NCBI GenBank assembly: GCA_913775005.1
Contig: CAJYKY010000183.1
Location: 1-8,097, forward strand
Reading direction: 5' to 3'
From: an uncultured Achromobacter sp.
GTDB lineage: Bacteria; Pseudomonadota; Gammaproteobacteria; Burkholderiales; Burkholderiaceae_B
DNA: 8,097 nt
Part shown: positions 1 to 5,987 of the stretch, piece by piece
How the letters are laid out: every line of letters begins with the position of its first letter
How positions within the stretch are numbered: position 1 is the first letter of the stretch
Notes under the pieces: generated by a model
The model's database searches: none
What the model saw: only the letters and a program-made list of their open reading frames with translations
What the model was told of the DNA's origin: nothing
Translations under genes and position numbers: made by a program

Positions 1-36
1 CGACGCCGCGCCGCCGGCGGTATCAGGGCCGGACAT
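1..36 (-). CDS. N-terminal fragment of a gene after fdhE, possibly selA
   Basis: Only the first 12 codons lie in the window, reading MSGPDTAGGAAS. The ATG at 36-34 lies one base after the fdhE stop codon (40-38). A GAGG ribosome-binding site sits at 46-43, inside the end of fdhE, six bases before the ATG. This is the arrangement of a translationally coupled operon gene. The peptide is too short and low in complexity to identify by similarity. In several proteobacteria, fdnG-fdxH-fdnI-fdhE is followed by selA (selenocysteine synthase) and selB. That would fit the UGA-encoded selenocysteine in fdnG here. The start is fairly secure; the identity is a guess from context. Confidence 0.5.
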   Translation of the reverse strand, partial: MSGPDTAGGAAS

Positions 37-37
37 G

Positions 38-970
38 TTATTCCTCGCTGCCATGCCACAGCAGCGGGTTGCCGCTGGCGCGCGAGTAGCCCGCTTCGCC
101 CACCAGCACGTCCAGCATCAGGCTGGCCAGGTCGTCGGCAACGGGTTCGACTTGCAGGTCCTTGTCCTGATAAAAGATCTTGCGATAGGTGTGGCAGTGG
201 TCGCAGGTTTCGGCCTTGATGGCGGGCGTACGGCCGTCGATGGCCTGGTACGCCACCGTTTCGACGTCTTCGCAATGCGTGCACTTGACGCGCACCATGT
301 GCCATTGCGTGGCGCACAGGCTGCAACACAGATAGCGGTAGCCTTCGTACTGCCCCCCCACCCGCACGATGCTCGCCACCGGCAGGCTGGCGCAGACGGG
401 GCACACGCCGAACGGGCTGACCACGGGCAGCTGCTTGTCGTCAAAGCGGCTGGCAAGGTCGGTCCAGTAGACCTGCAAGGCGGCCATCACGAAGGGCGCG
501 GCGGCGCCGTCCACGCCCTGGTCCTGCTCGGCCAGGATGGCTTCGGCCAGGTCTTCGAGCGATTCGGGGTCATCGTCCACGGCGCGGCGCAATGCCTTGC
601 AGACTTCGATGGCTTCGGCCGGTACGTCCTTGCCGGCTGCCACGTCGTCCACCAACTGCGCAAGAATGCGGCGCCACAGCGGGTCACGCGGCCAGCCAAC
701 GGCTTGCAGGGGCGGCATGCCGTGCGCCTGAGACAAGGCGATGCGGTCTTCAGAAGCGCCGGGCGCCGTACAGTCTTTGATCGCGCGCTGCTGGGCGTCG
801 CACAGTTGCGCCATCAGCAAGAGATAGTCGGCCACCGGGCTGCCGGCCGCCAACTGCCGAAGCCGCGCCGCGCGCGTGGCGAACAGGCTGTCGCGGTCAG
901 GTAGGGTGACGCGCGGGATGACGTTGTGGTCTAGCGCTTCGATCTCGCCGCGCGGAAGAATTCGCTGCAA
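38..970 (-). CDS. fdhE: Formate dehydrogenase accessory protein FdhE
   Basis: FdhE is a cytoplasmic protein needed for active respiratory formate dehydrogenases. It is thought to interact with the catalytic subunit before Tat export. The C-terminal half carries the family's four CxxC pairs, at about residues 190-193 (CPVC), 216-219 (CSLC), 230-233 (CTHC) and 256-259 (CDHC), which form rubredoxin-like iron or metal sites. The segments WHMVRVKC and AIKAETCDHC, and VEPVADDLASL near the end, match my recollection of E. coli FdhE. The chosen start is TTG at 970-968, with a GGAG ribosome-binding site at 980-977 six bases upstream. It gives 310 residues, close to E. coli FdhE (309). An in-frame GTG at 994 would add eight residues (VFVFLETP), but it has no ribosome-binding site and lies in the T-tract of a terminator-like hairpin. 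The gene follows fdnI after 114 nt and nearly abuts the next gene. Confidence 0.95.
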   Translation of the reverse strand: MQRILPRGEIEALDHNVIPRVTLPDRDSLFATRAARLRQLAAGSPVADYLLLMAQLCDAQQRAIKDCTAPGASEDRIALSQAHGMPPLQAVGWPRDPLWRRILAQLVDDVAAGKDVPAEAIEVCKALRRAVDDDPESLEDLAEAILAEQDQGVDGAAAPFVMAALQVYWTDLASRFDDKQLPVVSPFGVCPVCASLPVASIVRVGGQYEGYRYLCCSLCATQWHMVRVKCTHCEDVETVAYQAIDGRTPAIKAETCDHCHTYRKIFYQDKDLQVEPVADDLASLMLDVLVGEAGYSRASGNPLLWHGSEE

Positions 971-976
971 TGGTGT

Positions 977-980
977 CTCC
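977..980 (-). promoter_or_regulatory. Ribosome-binding site that sets the fdhE start
   Basis: The minus strand reads GGAG followed by six bases (ACACCA) and then TTG. No ATG lies at a usable distance in this frame. The alternative GTG at 994-992 is upstream of this site. The site therefore favours a TTG start for fdhE at 970. Confidence 0.6.
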
Positions 981-1029
981 AAAAAAACAAACACGGCTGC
1001 TGGCCTTCGATGAGGAAGGATAGCAGCCG
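981..1029 (-). terminator. Terminator-like hairpin between fdnI and fdhE
   Basis: On the minus strand, CGGCTGCT (1029-1022) pairs perfectly with AGCAGCCG (1001-994). Inside this 8-bp stem, CCTTC and GAAGG form a second 5-bp stem with a six-base loop (CTCATC), separated by a small AT/CC internal loop. The hairpin is followed directly by TGTTTGTTTTTTT (993-981). This has the form of an intrinsic terminator read in the operon direction, with the T-tract broken by two G bases. It lies 55 bases after the fdnI stop and ends just before the fdhE ribosome-binding site. It may partly terminate transcription and so lower fdhE and downstream expression, or it may stabilise the 3' end of the structural-gene message. 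The structure is seen directly; its function is inferred. Confidence 0.65.
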
Positions 1030-1049
1030 TTCATACCTCGTGGCGGGCG

Positions 1050-1064
1050 GCGCACGCAGTGCGC
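1050..1064 (-). other. Short GC-rich hairpin after the fdnI stop codon
   Basis: A 6-bp perfect inverted repeat, GCGCAC and GTGCGC, flanks a three-base loop 20 nt after the fdnI stop. It has no T-tract, so it is not an intrinsic terminator by itself. Together with the larger hairpin at 994-1029 it fills most of the fdnI-fdhE gap. It may protect the upstream message from 3' exonucleases, but in such GC-rich sequence it could be chance. Confidence 0.3.
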
Positions 1065-1084
1065 GCGCCGTGGGGGCCAACCAC

Positions 1085-1717
1085 CTATTTTCGAATCTGT
1101 TCCCTGAACCACGCGCGGTGGTGCTTCCAGGCCCAGCCGGCGGTCACATAACCGCGCAGCATCGCCGTCAGCGATCCCTTAACCCAGATCGCCGCGTAGA
1201 TGTGCACGATGATCGAGCAGATCAGCACCAGCGCGCTCACCGCATGCACGACGGACGCCGCGCGCACCACCCAGATCGGGAAGTAGAACGCGAAGTACTC
1301 GCGCCAGATCACGATCCCGCTGGCGAACAGACCCAGCATGCACAGCACCAGCACGTAGAACAGCAGCTTCTGGCCCGCGTTGTACTTGCCGACTTCAGGC
1401 AATTTTTCTTCGCGGTTCTCGACCACGTCGTTCAACTGCCGCAGCCACTGGCGATCGGCCTTCGTCATGAGGTTGTGCCGCCACATATGCCCGGCAAACA
1501 CCACGAAGCAGACAAACATCACCACCCCGATGATGGGATGCAGGATGCGCGTCCACGGCCCGCCGCCGAACAGATTGGTCAGCCAGTACATCGACGGATG
1601 AAACAGCGCCAGGCCCGACAACGCCAGCAGAATGAACGTGAGCGCAATGATCCAGTGGTTGGTGCGCTCGCCGGGCGTGTAGCGCTTGATCCGGCGATAG
1701 TGACGGTCTTCAGTCAT
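1085..1717 (-). CDS. fdnI: Formate dehydrogenase gamma subunit, cytochrome b556
   Basis: This is the integral membrane subunit of the FdnGHI-type complex. It carries two b-type haems and passes electrons from the beta subunit to quinone at the cytoplasmic side. The 210-residue product has four hydrophobic segments, at about residues 22-40, 57-77, 115-137 and 151-175. Histidines 21, 60, 158 and 172 correspond to the haem ligands known for E. coli FdnI (H18, H57, H155, H169), with a constant offset of three. The start is ATG at 1717-1715, five bases after a strong AGGAGGT (1729-1723). The open frame extends ten codons upstream to 1747, but that start has no such site and lies deeper inside fdxH. 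The gene overlaps the end of fdxH by 8 nt (ATGACTGA), which suggests translational coupling. The length matches E. coli FdoI and FdnI (about 211-217). Confidence 0.96.
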   Translation of the reverse strand: MTEDRHYRRIKRYTPGERTNHWIIALTFILLALSGLALFHPSMYWLTNLFGGGPWTRILHPIIGVVMFVCFVVFAGHMWRHNLMTKADRQWLRQLNDVVENREEKLPEVGKYNAGQKLLFYVLVLCMLGLFASGIVIWREYFAFYFPIWVVRAASVVHAVSALVLICSIIVHIYAAIWVKGSLTAMLRGYVTAGWAWKHHRAWFREQIRK

Positions 1718-2609
1718 GGCGCACCTCCTCTTCGGCACGGCGTTCATCTTCTTCCGAGACCTCGTTACGGCCCACGCGGGCGTAATGGAAGAAGCCCGCC
1801 AGGGCGGTCAAGGCCATCGCGGCCACGCCCAGCGGTTTGGCCAGCCCCTTCCACAACGACACCATGGGGCTGATATGCGGGTCTTTAGGCAGGCCGTGAT
1901 ACAGCCCGGGCTGATCGGCATGATGCAGCACATACATGACGTGGGTGCCGCCCACGCCTTGCGGGTCATACAGGCCGGCCTGCTCGAAGCCGCGCGACTT
2001 CAGGTCGACGATGCGCTCTTCGGCGTGCTGCTTCATGTCTTCCTTGGTGCCGAACACAATGGCGCCCGTCGGACAGGCCTTGACGCAGGCGGGCTCCTGG
2101 CCCACGGCCACACGGTCGGAACACAAGGTGCATTTGTACGCCTTGTGGTCCTTCTTCGAGATGCGCGGCACGTTGAACGGGCAGCCGGTAATGCAGTACC
2201 CGCAGCCAATACAGTTTTCTTCGTGGAAGTCCACGATGCCGTTGTTGTATTGGATGATGGCGCCCGGCGAGGGGCAGGCCTTCAGGCAGCCCGGATCCTC
2301 GCAGTGCATGCAGCCGTCTTTGCGGATCAGCCATTCCAGGTCGCCAGCGGGGTTCTCGTATTCCGAGAAACGCATGACCGTCCAGGAATGCTCGGTGAGA
2401 TCGGCGGGGTTGTCGTACACGCCGACGTTGGTGCCGATCTCATCGCGCAGATCGTTCCATTCCATACAGGCGCTTTGGCAGGCCTTGCACCCGATGCACT
2501 TGGACACGTCGATCAGTTTGGCCACCGAGCCCGTGACGGGTTCACGGATGCCCGGCGGCGGTGTGGTCGTGGCGGAGCGCCGCTTGATGTCTAGGGATTG
2601 CATGGACAT
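1710..2609 (-). CDS. fdxH: Formate dehydrogenase iron-sulphur beta subunit
   Basis: This subunit carries electrons from the periplasmic catalytic subunit to the haems of FdnI through four [4Fe-4S] clusters. The 299-residue protein has sixteen cysteines in four groups: 38/41/44/48, 100/103/108/112, 133/136/139/143 and 160/163/175/179. As in other ferredoxins with paired clusters, some ligands are shared across groups in the folded protein. One transmembrane helix at about residues 255-278 anchors it near the C-terminus, followed by a charged tail (RNEVSEEDERRAEEEVRHD). The length is close to E. coli FdnH (294). The start ATG at 2609-2607 has AGGAG at 2621-2617, seven bases upstream; that site overlaps the fdnG stop codon. 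The second ATG, two codons later, is less well spaced. Only 10 nt separate it from fdnG, and its 3' end overlaps fdnI. Confidence 0.97.
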   Translation of the reverse strand: MSMQSLDIKRRSATTTPPPGIREPVTGSVAKLIDVSKCIGCKACQSACMEWNDLRDEIGTNVGVYDNPADLTEHSWTVMRFSEYENPAGDLEWLIRKDGCMHCEDPGCLKACPSPGAIIQYNNGIVDFHEENCIGCGYCITGCPFNVPRISKKDHKAYKCTLCSDRVAVGQEPACVKACPTGAIVFGTKEDMKQHAEERIVDLKSRGFEQAGLYDPQGVGGTHVMYVLHHADQPGLYHGLPKDPHISPMVSLWKGLAKPLGVAAMALTALAGFFHYARVGRNEVSEEDERRAEEEVRHD

Positions 2610-2619
2610 GTCGGTTCTC

Positions 2620-5600
2620 CTAGGCCTTCTCGACCTTGACCAGGAACGACTTGAATTCCGGTGTCTGGGAATTGCCGTCGCCCACGAATGGCGTCAGGGT
2701 GTTGGTGAGGAAGCCGGGTTTGGCCAGGCCCACAAAGCCCCAGTGAATCGGGATGCCGACGTGGTGCACGGTCTTGCCCTCGATGGTCAGCGCGCGTATC
2801 CGCTTGGTGACCAGCGCCACCGCCTTGATGTAGCCCCGGTTGGACGACACCTTCACCCGCGACCCGTTCGCGATGCCCAACTCCTTGGCCAAGGCTTCGC
2901 CGATCTCAACGAACTGCTCCGGCTGGAGAATCGCGTTGATGCGCACGTTCTTGGTCCAGTAATGGAAGTGCTCGGTCAGGCGGTAGGTGGTGGCCACGTA
3001 CGGGAACTTGTCCGCCGTGCCCATGGCGGCCAGGTCGTCCTTGAAGACGCGCGCAGCCGGGTTGCTGGTGACACCCTTGGCCTTCGGATGCAGCGGGTTG
3101 TAGCCCAGCGGCGTTTCGAAGGGTTCGTAGTGTTCGGGGAACGGCCCTTCGGCCATGCCCGCCCGCGCAAAAAAGCGCGCCACGCCTTCCGGGTTCATGA
3201 TGAACGGGCCCATGCCGCCGTCGGGGTTTTCATCGCCCTTGAAGTCGGGGATGTCGGCGCCGATCCAGATCTTGCCGTTCCAGGAAATCACGTTGCGGCG
3301 CGGATCGAACGGCTTGCCGGACACGTCACAGGACGCGCGGTTGTAAAGAATGCGGCGGTTGGCTGGCCACGCCCACGCCCAGTTAAGCGTCTGGCCGATG
3401 CCGGTCGGGTCGCTGTTGTCGCGCCGCGCCATCAGGTTGCCCGACGGCCCCCACGCGCCCGCGAAGATCCAGCAACCGCTGGACGTGGAGCCGTCGTCGC
3501 GCAGTTCAGCAAAGCCGGCCAGCTGCTCGCCGCCCTTGCGCATGACCTTGGTGGGATCTTTCGGATCCATCAGGTCCACCAGCGCGCGGCCCGCGTATTC
3601 TTTGGCCAGTTCTTCGGCCGTGGGATTTTGCGGGTTGGAATACGGCCAGGACAGGTTGACGATGGGGTCGGGGAACTTGCCGCCTTCGTCCTGGTACATC
3701 TTGCGCAGGCGCGTGTAGATCAGCGCCATGATCTCGATGTCGCTCTTGGCTTCGCCAGGAGGCTCCGCGCCCTTCCAGTGCCATTGCAGCCAGCGCCCGG
3801 AGTTCACCAGCGCGCCGTCTTCTTCGGCAAAGCAGGTCGTGGGCAGGCGGAAGACTTCCGTCATGATCTTGGACGAGTCCACATCGTTGGCCTCGCCCGC
3901 GTTGCGCCAGAATTCCGAGGTCTCGGTAACGAGCGGATCCATGATGACCAGGAACTTCAGCTTGGCGAAGCCGTCGTTCAGCTTGGCCTTGTTGGGCGCG
4001 GCCGCAAGGGGGTTGAAGCCCTGCGCGATGTAGCCGTTCATCTTGCCCTGGACCATGAGCTCGTAGACTTGCAGCATGTCGTACAGCTTGTCCAGCTTGG
4101 GCAGGTAGTCGAACGCCCAGTTGTTTTCCGCCGTGGCCGCGCCGCCCCACCACGCCTTCATCAGGCTGACGTGGAACTTGTTGTAGTTCTGCCAGTAGCT
4201 GAGCTGGTTAGGCCGCAGCGGCTTGAGCGTGCGCGTCTCGATGTACTTGCCGTAGTCCTGCTCGGGTTCGTTGGGCAGCGTCATGTAGCCGGGCAACAGA
4301 TTCGACATCAGGCCCAGGTCAGTCAGACCCTGAATGTTCGAGTGCCCGCGCAGCGCATTCATGCCGCCGCCGGCGATACCGATGTTGCCCAGCAGCAGCT
4401 GCACCATCGCGCCGGTGCGGATGATCTGCGAGCCGATGGAGTGCTGCGTCCAGCCCAGCGCGTACAGGATGGTGCCCGCACGATCAGGGCTGGCCGTGGA
4501 CGCCAGCATGTCGCACACCTTCAGGAACTTGTCTCGCGGCGTGCCGCAGACGCGTTCCACCATCTCTTCGGTGTAGCGCGAGTAGTGCCGCTTCATCAGC
4601 TGGTAGACGGTGCGCGGGTGCTGCAAAGTCGGGTCCGTCTTGACGAAGCCGTCGTCGCCGCGCTCGTAATCCCAGCTAGCTTTGTCGTAGGTGCGCTTTT
4701 CGGCGTTGTAGCCCGAATACAGGCCCGCCTCGAACGTGAAGTCTTCACGGACGATAAAGGAAAAGTCGGTGTAGTTGCGCACGTACTCGTGCTGGATCTT
4801 GTCGTGATCCAACAGGTATTTGATGACGCCACCCAAAAAGATGATGTCGGTACCGGTGCGTATAGGCGCGTAGAAATCCGCCACAGATGCCGAGCGCGTG
4901 AAGCGCGGATCCACGACGATCAGCTTTGCTTTGTTATGGGCTTTGGCTTCCGTGACCCATTTGAACCCGCAAGGGTGGGCCTCGGCGGCATTGCCACCCA
5001 TGATCAACACTACGTCCGCGTTCTTGATGTCGACCCAATGGTTCGTCATCGCTCCACGGCCAAACGTCGGGGCAAGACCTGCCACCGTCGGGCCATGTCA
5101 GACACGGGCTTGGTTATCGAACGCCAACATCCCCATGCTGCGCACGGTCTTGTGCGTGATGTAGCCCACTTCGTTGCTACTTGCCGAAGCGGCCAGCATG
5201 CCGGTGGTCAGCCACCGGTTAACAGTTTTTCCATCCGCGGTCTTCTCGACGAAGTTTGCGTCGCGGTCGGCTTTCATGAGTTTGGTGATGCGCGTAAGCG
5301 CGTCGTCCCACGACATGCGCACCCATTTGTCCGAGCCGGGTGCCCGGTATTCCGGGTACTTCAGGCGATTCGGGCTATGGATGAAATCGATCAGGGCGGC
5401 GCCCTTCGGACAGAGCGTGCCGCGATTGACGGGGTGATCGGGGTCGCCTTCGATGTGCATGATGCTGGCGCGCGCGTTCTTGGCGCCGTCGCCCAGACCG
5501 TACATCAGCAAACCACAGGCGACCGAACAGTAGGGACAGGTGTTGCGCGTTTCAGTCATGCGCGCGAGCTTGTACTGGCGTACTTCGGCCATGGCTGTGC

Positions 5601-5688
5601 CGGGAGCGACGCCCAGCAAGGCCAGGCTGGAGCCTGCCAGGGTTGCACCTGTCACCTTGAAGAACTGGCGGCGATTCATGTTGACCAT
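2620..5688 (-). CDS. fdnG: Selenocysteine-containing formate dehydrogenase alpha subunit
   Basis: This is the periplasmic catalytic subunit, oxidising formate to CO2 at a Mo- or W-bis-MGD centre. The 1022-residue product requires the in-frame UGA at 5100-5098 to be read as selenocysteine 197. Both sides of the UGA join into one FdnG sequence, with ...NQARV, then Sec, then HGPTVAGLAPTFGRG, and the total length fits E. coli FdoG (1016). Residues 6-11 (RRQFFK) form a Tat signal, followed by a hydrophobic stretch and an AMA cleavage motif at about 32-34. Cysteines 51, 54, 58 and 93 bind one [4Fe-4S] cluster, and His198 follows Sec as in active formate dehydrogenases. The start ATG at 5688 has GAGGAG at 5700-5695, six bases upstream; a second ATG at 5679 is less well spaced. 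The C-terminal region (TQTPEFKSFLVKVEKA) is intact. It is the first gene of the operon and its TAG stop overlaps the fdxH ribosome-binding site. Confidence 0.96.
5065..5090 (-). promoter_or_regulatory. Bacterial SECIS hairpin for selenocysteine insertion
   Basis: Counting the U of UGA as 1, mRNA bases 11-21 (CGACGGUGGCA) pair with bases 27-36 (UGCCCCGACG) around a five-base loop, GGUCU (22-26). The stem has nine pairs, one A-A mismatch and a single bulged U at 17. The bulged U17 and the loop G23 and U24 fall where the E. coli fdhF SECIS has the residues contacted by SelB. The hairpin starts seven bases after the UGA and is translated as part of fdnG. The fold was worked out by hand; the role follows from established knowledge of bacterial selenoprotein mRNAs. 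Confidence 0.88.
5098..5100 (-). other. In-frame UGA recoded as selenocysteine (Sec197)
   Basis: The codon UGA lies between the ARV and HGPT residues of FdnG, exactly where E. coli FdnG and FdoG carry active-site selenocysteine. Coding continues in the same frame on both sides with no base gained or lost, and a SECIS-type hairpin follows. In the enzyme, this residue is a ligand of the Mo/W centre. Standard annotation would report a 196-residue fragment and an 821-residue fragment instead of one gene. Confidence 0.93.
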
Positions 5689-5763
5689 GAAGCACTCCTC
5701 TCCTGGTGAATGAAGAAAGCCAAAGGCCCTGCCCGGAGGGGAAAGCCCTTACAACTTCCAAGG

Positions 5764-5786
5764 ATATTTCGACAAGTATATTCCGA
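5764..5786. repeat. Imperfect 9-mer direct repeat in the divergent promoter region
   Basis: ATATTTCGA (5764-5772) and ATATTCCGA (5778-5786) differ at one base and are 14 bases apart start to start. They lie in the AT-rich patch 76-98 bases upstream of the fdnG start codon and flank the possible TATACT -10 box on the minus strand. Such an arrangement could be a tandem operator for a regulator of fdnG, of the divergent gene or of both. No regulator is identified, and the repeat may be chance in AT-rich sequence. Confidence 0.35.
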
Positions 5787-5896
5787 AGTTTTCAAGGCAT
5801 GCCATGGGCTTACGGCTTATTCCTCGCGGGATTTGGCGGCGAAATGGGAGTTGTTCGCAGATTTTGGACGGTTGTCGCGCTGGTACCATGGCCGGC

Positions 5897-5922
5897 GGCC
5901 GTGAGGAAACGGCCCCGTTTTT
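5897..5922 (+). terminator. Terminator-like hairpin in the leader of the DUF1254 gene
   Basis: GGCCGT (5897-5902) pairs perfectly with ACGGCC (5909-5914) around a six-base loop, GAGGAA. It is followed by CCG and five T residues (5918-5922). It lies 66 bases before the ATG of the downstream gene and is oriented to act on plus-strand transcripts. It could be a leader attenuator, or it could insulate the gene from read-through out of the AT-rich promoter patch. The stem is short and the T-run is modest, so this is only a candidate. Confidence 0.4.
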
Positions 5923-5987
5923 GCGGCAGGGTGAGGTCACGCGATGGCCTGCCTGTGGCTGTGTTCTGCCCGACTGCTGGAGCGCCG

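Larger units (their letters stand above)
5689..5987. other. Divergent intergenic region between fdnG and the DUF1254 gene
   Basis: This stretch of about 300 bases separates two divergent genes and should hold both promoters. I find no convincing coding sequence in it. Its most distinctive part is an AT-rich patch at roughly 5750-5800 in otherwise GC-rich DNA, containing the direct repeat described separately. On the minus strand, TATACT (5780-5775) could be a -10 box for fdnG, but no good -35 lies 16-18 bases upstream, so an activator-dependent promoter is possible. I see no clear FNR box (TTGAT-N4-ATCAA). The fdnG ribosome-binding site is at 5700-5695 and that of the plus-strand gene at 5979-5982. 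Confidence 0.55.

Noticed and set aside
35..904. Plus-strand open frame opposite fdhE
   Set aside because: It is the complement of a well-supported fdhE with all four CxxC pairs, and it shows no domain or ribosome-binding site.
1718..1747. Longer fdnI starting at 1747
   Set aside because: The strong AGGAGGT at 1729-1723 points to the ATG at 1717, and the ten extra residues fall inside fdxH and are not expected in the family.
5098..5100. fdnG as a pseudogene broken by a stop codon
   Set aside because: The frame is kept on both sides, the codon is UGA at the known selenocysteine site, and a SECIS-type hairpin follows.
1936..5709. A 3.7-kb open frame on the plus strand, antisense to fdnG and fdxH
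   Set aside because: It lies wholly opposite two clearly identified genes, and its translation has no recognisable domain and is rich in His, Arg, Gln and Val. Long antisense frames are common in GC-rich genes because third-position G/C bias removes stops.
5790..5806. Sigma-54 promoter (TGGCAT...TTGAA on the minus strand)
   Set aside because: The spacing between the GG and the second element is about two bases too short, and the second element lacks the required GC.
5706..5987. N-terminal extension of the DUF1254 gene back to 5706
   Set aside because: A signal peptide begins at the 5988 ATG with GGAG upstream. The extension covers the promoter region and lacks recognisable sequence.
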